The position numbers and the translations under genes were made by a program. Shown here piece after piece: positions 1 to 9,525 of a stretch of 20,446 nt of DNA. Below the pieces are notes generated by a model. The model worked only from the letters and a program-made list of their open reading frames with translations. It was not told the origin of the DNA and did not search any database. This stretch comes from JBQTHP01 sp052389755 (GTDB lineage: Bacteria > Pseudomonadota > Gammaproteobacteria > Steroidobacterales > Steroidobacteraceae), in contig JBQTHP010000086.1 in the NCBI GenBank assembly GCA_052389755.1, forward strand, positions 1-20,446, written 5' to 3'. Position 1 is the first letter of the stretch, and each line of letters opens with the position of its first letter.

Positions 1-58
1 CACCGCTGCTTCGATTGCTACCGGCTGGAGCAACAGTTGCCGGGTGGGCTCGCGCCCA

Positions 59-1248
59 CTAAGAGACCGCGCCTTCTTTTAGGCGCACGAGGTAATCCGC
101 CCACGCCTGCATCATCTGCCTGCGCAACGGCAGATGCTCCGCGTAGTTGTACGCCGCGCGCACGCCATCCTGCTCCCCATGCGCAAGCTGCCGCTCGATC
201 GCATCACGATTCCACCCTTGCTCGTTGAGCAGCGTCGACGCCATCGAGCGAAACCCGTGCCCGGTCATCTCCTCGCTCGTGTACCCAAGTCGGCGAAGCG
301 CGGCATTCACCGTGTTCTCGCTGATCGGCCGCGAAAAACTCCGAATGCTCGGAAACACAAACCCGGTCGGCCCGCTGTACCGATTGAGCTCCTCCAAAAT
401 CCCGAGCGCCTGCCGCGACAACGGCACGACGTGCTGCACGCGCATCTTCATTCGCTCCGCCGGGATGCGCCACTCGGCGCGCTCATCCAGCGCGAACTCT
501 TCCCACTTCGCCCAGCGCAGCTCGCCCGGCCGCACGAACACGAGCGGCGCTAGGCGCAATGCAGAACTCACCGGAAGCGACTTGCAGCGGTACCCATGAA
601 TCGCGCGCAGTAGCTCGCCGACTTTGGACGGCTCGGTGATCGAAGAATGGTGGCGCATCCTCACGGGCGGCAGCGCGCGCCCTTCAAGTCGACGAGCGGA
701 TCGCGATCCGCCCGTCGCGTCGCCACTGCATAGCGCATGACCTGGCTGCAATTCGCACGTGCGCGATGCGCGGTCTCGAGCGCGCCGCGCCGCTGAATGC
801 GCTTCAGGCAATCGAGCACATCGGCCGCATGCAGCGTCGCGACCGGCCGCGAGCCGATCCATGGAAAGATGTCGCGATCGAACACGCGGCGCACGTGCAG
901 CCCATACTCCTCGCTCCATGTACCCGCACGCTGCTCCATCCACTCGATCGCTACGGCCTCGAAGGTCCACGCGTTCGCGCGTTTCTGCGCGCGTCGCATC
1001 GCCGCGGGATCGAATCCATCCGCGACAAGCCGTCGCGCCTCATCGCGTTTCTCGCGTGCGCGCTTCAGTGGCACATCCGGATACACACCGAACGAGAGCT
1101 GCTTTTCGACGCCGTTGAAGCGATATCGGAATCGCCACCAGCGTCCACCGCTCGGCGTAACCAACAGAAAGAGCCCGCCGCCATCGAAGAGCTTGCGCGC
1201 TTTCGCGCCTGGCTTTTGCGTGCGTATCTGTTTATCCGAGAGGAACAT
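59..1248 (-). pseudogene. P4-type tyrosine integrase, frameshifted
   Basis: Tyrosine recombinase of the P4/DUF4102 type, which inserts islands into tRNA genes. The N-terminal part (start ATG at 1248, reading MFLSDKQIRTQKPGAKARKL, then DGGGLFLLVTPSGG) carries the DUF4102 arm-binding domain and the SAM-like core-binding domain. This frame terminates at 661-663. The catalytic part continues in another frame to the stop at 59-61. It shows the Arg box (RPGELRWAKW), the HGFRSMAS box, the LAHGEQDGVRAAYNYAEHLP box with the nucleophilic Tyr, and the usual MMQAWADYL tail. The two halves join cleanly at DLKGA/LPPVR if one GC unit is removed from the GCGCGCGC run at 673-680. Otherwise about 397 residues are present, which is full length for the family. 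An upstream in-frame ATG at 1272 exists, but family alignment favours 1248. The gene lies just past the 3' end of tRNA-Phe and reads away from it. The shift could be a real mutation or a sequencing error. Confidence 0.9.
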
Positions 1249-1250
1249 TG

Positions 1251-1298
1251 AGTTTGGGGGTAACAGGGACACTCGCCGGACCAGTTACCCCCAAAACT
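1251..1298. repeat. Inverted repeat at the integrase start
   Basis: The left arm AGTTTGGGGGTAAC (1251-1264) and right arm GTTACCCCCAAAACT (1284-1298) are complementary apart from one extra A, with a 19-base spacer. The repeat sits directly in front of the integrase start codon, so it overlaps the leader or promoter. G-rich GGGGGTAAC-type repeats in this position are plausible integrase arm-type binding or autoregulatory sites. That role is inferred. Confidence 0.6.
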
Positions 1299-1323
1299 GC
1301 CTCCACTCGGGGGCGGCTGGCTT

Positions 1324-1342
1324 CGGACTCCAAAGTAGTCCG
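1324..1342. repeat. Short inverted repeat in the int–tRNA gap
   Basis: CGGACT (1324-1329) and AGTCCG (1337-1342) form a perfect 6-base inverted repeat with a 7-base spacer. It lies between the integrase and the tRNA with two stronger inverted repeats. It is possibly part of an integrase/excisionase binding region, but it is short enough to be chance. Confidence 0.3.
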
Positions 1343-1375
1343 GCGGACGACAACTCACAACAGATACAACTGCTT

Positions 1376-1397
1376 GCAGACGTCCCCGGACGTCTGC
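1376..1397. repeat. Strong hairpin downstream of tRNA-Phe
   Basis: The arms GCAGACGTC and GACGTCTGC are perfectly complementary around a CCCG loop. The stem can extend through CTT/AAG with one bulged base. It begins about 22 bases past the tRNA 3' end on the tRNA's strand. No T-run follows on either strand, so a classical Rho-independent terminator is not supported. A processing signal or a recombination-protein site is possible. Confidence 0.55.
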
Positions 1398-1419
1398 GAA
1401 GCTCAGCGGAAATCTGGAA

Positions 1420-1495
<76 letters not shown>

Positions 1496-1513
1496 ATCGG
1501 CGGGAAGGCGCGT

Positions 1514-1543
1514 ATTAGACGGGCGCCTCTCCCTTGCCGTCAA
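1514..1543 (-). promoter_or_regulatory. Sigma-70 type promoter of tRNA-Phe
   Basis: Read on the minus strand, TTGACG (1543-1538) is followed after 18 bases by TCTAAT (1519-1514), close to the TTGACA/TATAAT consensus. The tRNA 5' end follows 18 bases later, through a GC-rich stretch typical of stable-RNA promoters. Confidence 0.7.
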
Positions 1544-1622
1544 GCAATGCAGCGGTTAAGTCTCTGATTTTGCGGCACCGTGCTTGCTGCCTCGAGCGGC
1601 AAACCGCGAAAGGCTCTCGACC

Positions 1623-2705
1623 ATGGCACGACGAAACCGCAAGCGCATCCGATACGCCGTCATCGGCCTCGGTCACATCGCGCAGGTCGCGGTGCTGCCG
1701 GCGTTCAGGAATGCGGCAAAGAACAGCGTGCTCACCGCGTTGATCTCCGACGACGAGACGAAGCTGAAGACGCTCAGCCGCCGCTACAAGGCGCAGTACC
1801 TCTGCACCTACGAGCAGGCGGACGCCCTCTTCCGCACCGGCGAGATCGACGCGGTGTACATCGCGCTGCCGAACGACATGCACGCCGAGTGGACCATCAA
1901 GGCGGCGAACGCTGGCTTGCACGTGCTGTGCGAGAAGCCGATGGCGACGTCATCGGATGATTGCGAGCAGATGATCCGCGCCTGCGAGCGGAACCGCGTG
2001 AAGCTCATGATCGCGTACCGCCTGCACTTCGAGCGCGCGAACCTCGAGGTGGCGAACCTCGTGCGCACGCGTCGGATCGGCGATCCGAAGTTCTTCGACT
2101 CGCAGTTCACGATGCAAGTGAAGGAAGGCAACATCCGTACGCAGGCGGAGCGCGGCGGCGGGCCTGAGTGGGACATCGGCATCTACTGCCAGAACGCGGC
2201 GCGTTACGTGCTTGCGGCCGAGCCGACGCAGGTGTGGGCCATGCGGGCGAACAGCGGCGACAAGCGCTTCCGCGAAGTGCCGGAGACGGTGACGGCGGTG
2301 CTGAAATTCCCGAATGAGCGCGTGGCGACCTTCGTATGCAGCTTCGGCGCCGCGGACCGCTCGCGCTGCGAAGTGGTGGGCACGAAAGGCGCGGTCATCA
2401 TGGATCCCGCGTACGAGTACGCGGAGGGCCTCGCGTACGAGCTCACGATCGGCGAGCGGAAGCAGTTCGCGCCCGAGCTCATCTACTTCTCGGACTGCAT
2501 TCTGAAGAATCGCGAGCCGGAGCCGTCGGGCCGAGAAGGCCTGATCGACGTGTGCATCATCGAGGCGATGCACCGGTCGATGAAATCGGGCGCGTGGGAG
2601 AGCGTGCAGGTGTCCGAGCGCAGACGCCGCCCGTCGCTGAAACAGCAGATTCGCCGGCCGGGCATTCAGAAGCCGCAGACGGTGAACGTGCAGCAGCCGC
2701 ACTAG
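1623..2705 (+). CDS. Gfo/Idh/MocA family oxidoreductase
   Basis: A predicted cytoplasmic NAD(P)-dependent sugar or polyol dehydrogenase of 360 residues. The N-terminal Rossmann fold opens with YAVIGLGHIAQVAVLPAF (about residues 11-28), the dinucleotide-binding loop. The family EKP motif is at 104-106 (VLCEKPMA) and contributes the conserved lysine. WDIGIYCQNAARYVL (about 183-197) matches the D-x-G-x-Y-x-x-N pattern of glucose-fructose-oxidoreductase-like members. The C-terminal tail is basic and Gln/Pro-rich. The ATG at 1623 is preferred over an in-frame ATG at 1584: the family starts just before the Rossmann strand, and a GAAAGG lies about 9 bases upstream. There is no secretion signal, unlike true GFOR. 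The substrate cannot be read from the sequence. The sigma-factor gene downstream is separated by about 160 bases with its own promoter candidate, so co-transcription is not implied. Confidence 0.9.
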   Translation: MARRNRKRIRYAVIGLGHIAQVAVLPAFRNAAKNSVLTALISDDETKLKTLSRRYKAQYLCTYEQADALFRTGEIDAVYIALPNDMHAEWTIKAANAGLHVLCEKPMATSSDDCEQMIRACERNRVKLMIAYRLHFERANLEVANLVRTRRIGDPKFFDSQFTMQVKEGNIRTQAERGGGPEWDIGIYCQNAARYVLAAEPTQVWAMRANSGDKRFREVPETVTAVLKFPNERVATFVCSFGAADRSRCEVVGTKGAVIMDPAYEYAEGLAYELTIGERKQFAPELIYFSDCILKNREPEPSGREGLIDVCIIEAMHRSMKSGAWESVQVSERRRRPSLKQQIRRPGIQKPQTVNVQQPH

Positions 2706-2724
2706 GCACCGGCGGCGCACGTAC

Positions 2725-2753
2725 GTGCATCCGGGGGCGCCCCGACTTTCGTA
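2725..2753 (+). promoter_or_regulatory. ECF-type promoter candidate for the sigma/cupin operon
   Basis: GTGCATCC (2725-2732) is followed by a 17-base spacer and CGTA (2750-2753), upstream of the sigma-factor gene. The same octamer, with CGTA after 16 bases, lies in front of the nearby FAS1 gene. This suggests an autoregulated promoter read by the encoded sigma factor. From memory, it resembles the CATCC-type -35 elements reported for SigK-like factors. The assignment rests on two sites only. Confidence 0.45.
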
Positions 2754-2869
2754 GCGGGGGTACCAGGGCACGTGCGCCTTTCTATGAGGGTCCCATCGTT
2801 ATGGGTGCTGCGCCACGCGTGTTAGCATTCCGCATAAAGAAGGTGGCTCCCGGCATCGGGAGGAGCCTC

Positions 2870-3457
2870 GTGCAAGTCGCGTCCCAGAAGACGGTGCCTG
2901 CCGACACGCCGGTGTTCCCGGACCTCGGGCGGCTGGTCGATGCCATGCGGCGAGGTGAGCAGCCGGCGCTTGAGCAGCTTTACGACGCCACGGTCGGCAA
3001 GGTGTATGCGATGGCTGCCGCCATCTTGCGCAATCCTGCCGACGCGGAAGAGGTGGTTTGCGACACGTACTCGCAAGCCTGGTCTACCGCGAGCAAATTC
3101 GATTCGTCGCGCGCCAACGTGCTGGGTTGGCTGCTCATGATGTGCCGGAGTCGCGCGCTGGATCGCCTGCGACGCGTGCGCAGCGCGGGCCGCGGCGCCG
3201 TCGGCATTGCTGCGATCGAGGATCGTGAGGATGAGGCGAAAAGGCCCGACGATCTGTTGGCGCTCGTGCAGCAGGGCACGCGCGTGCACGCGGCCCTCGC
3301 GGCACTCTCGCCCGAACGTCGGCGGCTGGTGAGCATGGCGTTCCTGCAGGGTCTGTCACACCAGGAAATCGCCGAGCAGACCGGGCTGCCGCTCGGCACG
3401 GTGAAGAGTCACGTGCGCCGCGCGCTCGCAGAGCTGCGTGAGCAGTTGGAGCAGTAG
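2870..3457 (+). CDS. ECF RNA polymerase sigma factor, SigK-like
   Basis: A predicted alternative sigma factor of about 195 residues. Region 2 reads LVDAMRRGEQPALEQLYDAT...AAAILRNPADAEEVVCDTYSQAW, followed by DSSRANVLGWLLMMCRSRALDRLRR. Region 4 is a helix-turn-helix, LSPERRRLVSMAFLQGLSHQEIAEQTGLPLGTVKSHVRRAL (quoted in part from about residue 145 on). The DPxR-like SSRANVLGWL stretch and the overall length recall the SigK/ECF19 branch. GTG 2870 is chosen because GGGAGGAG (2858-2865) is an excellent ribosome site. An in-frame ATG at 2801 would add 23 residues and cannot be excluded. Two cupin genes follow at once (7-base gap, then an overlap), in the position where anti-sigma genes normally lie. 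The sigma class is an opinion from reading, not from a profile search. Confidence 0.92.
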   Translation: MQVASQKTVPADTPVFPDLGRLVDAMRRGEQPALEQLYDATVGKVYAMAAAILRNPADAEEVVCDTYSQAWSTASKFDSSRANVLGWLLMMCRSRALDRLRRVRSAGRGAVGIAAIEDREDEAKRPDDLLALVQQGTRVHAALAALSPERRRLVSMAFLQGLSHQEIAEQTGLPLGTVKSHVRRALAELREQLEQ

Positions 3458-3464
3458 GTTTCCG

Positions 3465-3932
3465 ATGACGCAGGATCCGACCGACACGGTTTTCGATTCC
3501 CTTGCCGGCGCGCTGGCGCCCGTCGAGCTCGACGCTGCCCGCCGCGAACGCCTGCGCTCGCGCATCGCAAGGCAGGCCGGCGACCACGACGCGCCGCCGC
3601 CGGAAGGCACGCGCACGATCCGGGCTGACGAGGGTTGGCTCGATGCCGGGCCGATGCTCCGCATCAAGGTGCTACGGCGCGATCCGCAAGGGCGCGAGCA
3701 AACCACGCTCTTGCGTTTCATGCCTGGCGCCGAGGTGCCCGCGCACACCCACACGCAGGTAGAGGAAATCACGGTTCTCGAAGGCTCGTGCGAGATCGAC
3801 GGGCATGTGCTGCGCGTGGGAGACACCCACATCGCGTCGCCCGGCTCCGTGCACAGGTGGTTGCGCTCGCCCACGGGCTGCGTGCTGCTGCTGCGATCGG
3901 AGTATCCGTTGCCCGGATCGCGCGCCCCGTGA
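3465..3932 (+). CDS. ChrR-like cupin protein 1, putative anti-sigma partner
   Basis: A single-domain cupin of 155 residues. An N-terminal helical stretch (about residues 8-36, FDSLAGALAPVELDAARRER) resembles the linker of anti-sigma factors. The cupin barrel follows, with motif 1 PGAEVPAHTHTQVEEITVLE (two His and Glu as metal ligands) and motif 2 GDTHIASPGSVHRW (third His). In ChrR a similar cupin is joined to an N-terminal zinc anti-sigma domain with HxxxCxxC. That motif is absent here and there is no transmembrane segment. The gene starts 7 bases after the sigma-factor stop and ends in a GTGA overlap with the next cupin, so the three genes are very likely one operon. A role as sigma regulator or redox sensor comes from context. 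An enzyme role is possible. Confidence 0.8.
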   Translation: MTQDPTDTVFDSLAGALAPVELDAARRERLRSRIARQAGDHDAPPPEGTRTIRADEGWLDAGPMLRIKVLRRDPQGREQTTLLRFMPGAEVPAHTHTQVEEITVLEGSCEIDGHVLRVGDTHIASPGSVHRWLRSPTGCVLLLRSEYPLPGSRAP

Positions 3933-4393
3933 AACGCTCACCCACACCGGACGCTCTTTTCGAGTCGGTTGCACAGGCGATTGCGCCGGCTGAGCTCAGC
4001 TCCGGGCCGCGCGCGCGAATACGCGACGGCATTCACGCGAGCGTTGCACGGACCGCGCCGCCGCCCGGCACTTGCACTCTGCGTGCGGAAGACGGGGAGT
4101 GGACGGAGATCGCGCCACTCGTCGTGCAGAGGATGCTGCGCCTCGATCGTGCGGCCAACAGCCAGACCGTGCTGATCCGCATGCAGCCCGGCGCGTCGCT
4201 GCACGCGCACGCGCACACGCAGGAAGAAGAGTGCTACGTGGTGGAGGGTGAGATCACCATCGGCACGCACCATCTGCGCGCCGGCGACATGCACGTGGCT
4301 GCGGCCGCCTCGCATCATGACGTCATCAGCACGCGAACGGGCGCGCTGCTCATGGTGCGCTCGGAGATTCCGCCGGCGGGCGTCGTCGCCTGA
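3929..4393 (+). CDS. ChrR-like cupin protein 2, tandem paralogue
   Basis: A cupin of 154 residues, clearly homologous to the preceding one. It shares the N-terminal pattern LFESVAQAIAPAEL, a PPPGTCTLRAEDGEW segment, metal motif 1 PGASLHAHAHTQEEECYVVE, motif 2 GDMHVAAAASHHDV and the ending LLMVRSEIPP. It starts at a GTG whose last two bases are the first two of the previous gene's TGA (overlap GTGA, 3929-3932), so translation is probably coupled. It also lacks HxxxCxxC and any membrane segment. A Cys in motif 1 (EEEC) and the His-rich HAHAH differ from copy 1, which may mean a different metal or ligand. Copy 2 may be a second sensor or the copy that binds the sigma factor. Function is inferred from the operon. 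Confidence 0.8.
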   Translation: MKRSPTPDALFESVAQAIAPAELSSGPRARIRDGIHASVARTAPPPGTCTLRAEDGEWTEIAPLVVQRMLRLDRAANSQTVLIRMQPGASLHAHAHTQEEECYVVEGEITIGTHHLRAGDMHVAAAASHHDVISTRTGALLMVRSEIPPAGVVA

Positions 4394-4555
4394 CCGGCCC
4401 GACGGCCCACTCACAGGCCGCTGAACCAGTTGTAGCCATAGTCTTCCCAGAATCCCCCGGGTAGTCGTTCGTGACGGATCACGCGTGTGCTTCCGTGGCA
4501 TGGCGCCGGGTGGCGCCGGCTCAATGCTCCAGCACCACCCGGTGGTTGCGTGCCG
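4394..4555. other. Convergent gap between the cupin operon and FAS1
   Basis: This 162-base gap separates two converging units. It holds a direct repeat of TGGCGCCGG (4501-4509 and 4511-4519) and a small ACCAC-CCG-GTGGT inverted repeat near 4534. No stem followed by a T-run was found, so no standard terminator is evident. On the minus strand a short frame ends at 4411 with an aromatic-rich peptide (see findings). Confidence 0.5.
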
Positions 4556-5110
4556 TTACTTCGGCATCAACACGCGGTCGATGGAGTAAATGACGCCATT
4601 CGACTGCAGGACATCATAAATGCTGATGTCCGCCACGGCGCCCGTCTCGTCCTTGACGGTGATGTTGCGCTCGCCGTTCTTCATGAGCCACAGCGAACCG
4701 CCGCTGGCGGTCTTGAGGGTGGCGGTACCGCCGCTCTTCCTGATCAGCCGCTCGAGCTCCGTCGAGGTGAAACGGCCGGGAACCACGTGGTAAGTCAGCA
4801 CCTTCGTGAGCGTCGCCTTGTTCTCCGGTTTCAGCAGCGTCTCCACGGTGCCGGCGGGCAGCGCATCGAACGCGGCATTCACGGGCGCGAACACCGTGAA
4901 GGGACCCTTGCTCTCGAGGGTTTCCACCAGGTCGGCAGCCTTCACGGCGGCGACGAGCGTGGTGTGATCCTTCGAATTGACTGCATTCTGGACGATGTTC
5001 TTCTGCGGGAACATCGCACTGCCGCCCACCATCACGTCGGCCGATGTGGAAGCCGCGGCGAAGCCGAGCGCGATGGCGCATGCGGCGCCAACGAGACGAT
5101 TCACGGTCAT
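4556..5110 (-). CDS. Secreted FAS1 (fasciclin) domain protein
   Basis: An exported protein of 184 residues with one FAS1 domain, a fold used for adhesion and cell-surface interaction. The ATG at 5110 is chosen over the upstream ATG at 5179: it has AGGA about 10 bases before it and is followed at once by a Sec signal peptide (VNRLVGAACAIALGFAAAST, probable cleavage after ASTSA). FAS1 box H1 reads GPFTVFAPVNAAFDALPAGT and box H2 reads LTYHVVPGRFTS. The domain ends with SNGVIYSIDRVLMPK, as in bacterial single-domain members such as MPT70 or Nex18 types. It converges on the sigma/cupin operon and carries a matching promoter motif, so it is a likely target of that sigma factor. In mycobacteria the SigK factor controls FAS1 proteins, a known parallel. 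Confidence 0.93.
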   Translation of the reverse strand: MTVNRLVGAACAIALGFAAASTSADVMVGGSAMFPQKNIVQNAVNSKDHTTLVAAVKAADLVETLESKGPFTVFAPVNAAFDALPAGTVETLLKPENKATLTKVLTYHVVPGRFTSTELERLIRKSGGTATLKTASGGSLWLMKNGERNITVKDETGAVADISIYDVLQSNGVIYSIDRVLMPK

Positions 5111-5151
5111 GATCGGAAACTCCTGGGTTGTGTGAAAGGTTCGGATCGCTA

Positions 5152-5179
5152 TACGCGACGGACAGGTGGCTGGATGCAC
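5152..5179 (-). promoter_or_regulatory. ECF-type promoter candidate for FAS1
   Basis: On the minus strand GTGCATCC (5179-5172) is followed after 16 bases by CGTA (5155-5152). A start of transcription a few bases further on would give a leader of about 35 bases. It matches the element at 2725-2753 in front of the sigma factor. Confidence 0.45.
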
Positions 5180-5299
5180 TAGGTCGGTGCTGGTGCGTTG
5201 CGTTTCGCACCGTTCGGTAGCACAGCGCGCGGTCGACCGAGCGTAACTCCGCGAAAATCATCGCGCTGCGACTGGAATGCGGCTTGCACCGTCGCGCGC

Positions 5300-7825
<2,526 letters not shown>

Positions 7826-7921
7826 TGGCGCTGCACGAGTGATTCGTGCGCCGGGACCCTCTATTGCTACGTCTCCGTTAGTAACGTGCGCCGCGGTGGC
7901 GCCTGCGACAGGGAGAGTGTC

Positions 7922-8185
7922 ATGAGGTCGGTTCGAGTTGGATTGCTGCTACTCGGCAGTGCGCTGTTTCTTCAGGCCTGCGCGACGAGTGGCGCACCCG
8001 CGCGACATACGGGCGGGTCGGAAGCGGACGAGTTGATATGGGGCGTGATGAACGCGTCCGAGCAGAGTTGCCCAGATCACCTGATCACGTATTGCATCGG
8101 CACCGGCAGGATCAATCTGCAATGCAGCTGCGAAAGTCGGCAGGCGCTGGCGCGAACGCTGCAGAGTTTCTGGGGCACCTATTGA
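7922..8185 (+). CDS. Small Cys-rich lipoprotein, unknown function
   Basis: An 87-residue predicted lipoprotein. The signal peptide (RSVRVGLLLLGSALF) ends in the lipobox LQAC, with Cys at about residue 20 as the lipidation site, followed by ATSG. The mature part has four further Cys (SCPDHLITYC, LQCSC), which suggests two disulfides or a metal site in the periplasm. ATG 7922 has GGGAG 6 bases upstream and directly precedes the signal, so it is preferred over the frame opening at 7886. The family was not recognised. It follows glgP after about 100 bases and converges with yggX. Confidence 0.7.
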   Translation: MRSVRVGLLLLGSALFLQACATSGAPARHTGGSEADELIWGVMNASEQSCPDHLITYCIGTGRINLQCSCESRQALARTLQSFWGTY

Positions 8186-8188
8186 CCC

Positions 8189-8461
8189 TTACGGCGCCTG
8201 CTCGACGAAGCCCTCGGGTTTCTGCGAGCCGGCGCCGAAAAAGAACTTCTCCATCTCGGTCTCGAGAAACTTGCGCGCCTTGGGATCGATGGGAGTCAGG
8301 CGATACTCGTTGATCAGCATCGTCTGATGATTGATCCACTGCGCCCAGGCCTGCCTGGAGACGTTCTCGAAGATCCGCTGACCGAGCGGTCCCGGATAGG
8401 GCGGGCGATCGAGGCCCGGCGCTTCGGTCTTCAGCAGCACGCACTGAACCATGCGGGTCAC
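8189..8461 (-). CDS. yggX: Fe(2+)-trafficking / oxidative damage protection protein YggX
   Basis: A 90-residue cytoplasmic protein of the YggX family, linked to protection of iron-sulfur clusters against oxidative damage. The family pattern is clear: a Cys close to the N-terminus (MVQCVLLKTEA), PPYPGPLGQRIFENVSRQAW, the invariant AQWINHQTMLINEYRL, then KFLETEMEKFFFG. The start is a GTG at 8461 that overlaps the mutY stop (GTGA). This matches the family length and the mutY-yggX coupling seen in enterobacteria and pseudomonads. Confidence 0.96.
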   Translation of the reverse strand: MTRMVQCVLLKTEAPGLDRPPYPGPLGQRIFENVSRQAWAQWINHQTMLINEYRLTPIDPKARKFLETEMEKFFFGAGSQKPEGFVEQAP

Positions 8462-9525
8462 GACATCATCCGGAGATCTGAGAGGCGTTCGAGCAGCATC
8501 TTGATCGGGGCCGGCAGTCCGATGCGCGCCGGCTCGCGTGGTTTATACCAGAGGCTCGCGGCGCCATCCATGACGCCCTGGGAGCCGCTACACCGCACGA
8601 GCATCGGTGTGATGACGAGATCGAAATGCGTGAAGGCATGCTCGACGTCGTCGAGCCGCTCGGGCTCGGTCTCGAGCGCGCGGAACCGCTGTCCGAAATA
8701 CGCGAGTGCATCATCGCTCGTGCCGAATTCCGGCAGGCACCAGAGCCCTCCCCACACGCCGCTTTCCGCTCGCCGCTCGAGATAGACGCCGCCGTCCTCG
8801 CGCATCGCCGCGAGCATGAACGCACGGCGTTGCGCACGCGCACGGCGCGCGCGCGCTGTGGGCAGCTCATGTTGTCGGCCGGTGCGCTGCGCGACGCAGC
8901 CCTCCGCGAGCGGGCACGCAAGGCACAGCGGCTGTCGGCGCACACACACCGTCGCACCGAGATCCATGATCGCCTGCGTGTGCACGGCGACGGACTCGTT
9001 CGGCGTGCAGCGATCCGACAGCGTCCACAGGTGCGCCATTACGCCGCGATCCGATGGATCTCCCTCCACGCCGAAGTAGCGCGCGAGCACGCGCTTTACG
9101 TTTCCGTCGAGAATGGGAAAGCGTTCGTTGCGGCTCAACGCAAGAATCGCGCCGGCAGTGGAGTGGCCGATGCCGGGCAGGCTCGCGATGGCGTCGAACC
9201 CGGATGGAAACTCGCCGCCGTACTCGTCGCGAATGCGAACCGCGGCGCGGTGCAGGTTGCGCGCCCGCGCGTAGTAGCCGAGACCGGTCCACAGGTGCAG
9301 CACTTCGTCGAGCGGTGCATCCGCGAGCACGCGCACGTCCGGAAAGCGCTGCGTGAAGCGCTCGTAATACGGGATTACCGTCGCGACCTGTGTCTGCTGC
9401 AACATGATCTCTGAGACCCACACGCGATACGGCGAGCGCTCGCGCTGCCACGGCAGATCGTGGCGCCCGGCGCGGGCATGCCACTGCGCGAGCAGACGAG
9501 GAAATTGATCGTCGGACGAGGTCAT
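8458..9525 (-). CDS. mutY: A/G-specific adenine DNA glycosylase MutY
   Basis: A base-excision repair enzyme of 355 residues that removes adenine mispaired with 8-oxoguanine. Visible are the catalytic Glu39 in VSEIMLQQTQV, the helix-hairpin-helix LPGIGHSTAGAIL, and the catalytic Asp140 in ILDGNVKRVLARYF. The [4Fe-4S] ligands Cys194-x6-Cys201-x2-Cys204-x5-Cys210 lie in ATVCVRRQPLCLACPLAEGC. A C-terminal NUDIX-like 8-oxoG recognition domain follows (GVYLERRAESGVWGGLWCLP; HAFTHFDLVITPM). ATG 9525 is chosen: it overlaps the asmA stop (ATGA) and starts right before the conserved core. The frame is open further upstream, but that part is low-complexity shadow of asmA. It is in an operon with asmA upstream and yggX downstream. 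Confidence 0.97.
   Translation of the reverse strand: MTSSDDQFPRLLAQWHARAGRHDLPWQRERSPYRVWVSEIMLQQTQVATVIPYYERFTQRFPDVRVLADAPLDEVLHLWTGLGYYARARNLHRAAVRIRDEYGGEFPSGFDAIASLPGIGHSTAGAILALSRNERFPILDGNVKRVLARYFGVEGDPSDRGVMAHLWTLSDRCTPNESVAVHTQAIMDLGATVCVRRQPLCLACPLAEGCVAQRTGRQHELPTARARRARAQRRAFMLAAMREDGGVYLERRAESGVWGGLWCLPEFGTSDDALAYFGQRFRALETEPERLDDVEHAFTHFDLVITPMLVRCSGSQGVMDGAASLWYKPREPARIGLPAPIKMLLERLSDLRMMS

Noticed and set aside
661..720. Programmed frameshift in the integrase
   Set aside because: The site is a GC-dinucleotide run rather than a slippery heptamer. Programmed shifting is not known for this family, so slippage mutation or sequencing error is simpler.
1376..1397. Rho-independent terminator for tRNA-Phe
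   Set aside because: The stem is strong but no T-run follows on either strand, so it is reported only as a hairpin.
1950..2771. Minus-strand frame of 273 codons over the oxidoreductase
   Set aside because: Composition is Arg/His-rich and the plus strand has a well-supported Gfo/Idh/MocA protein.
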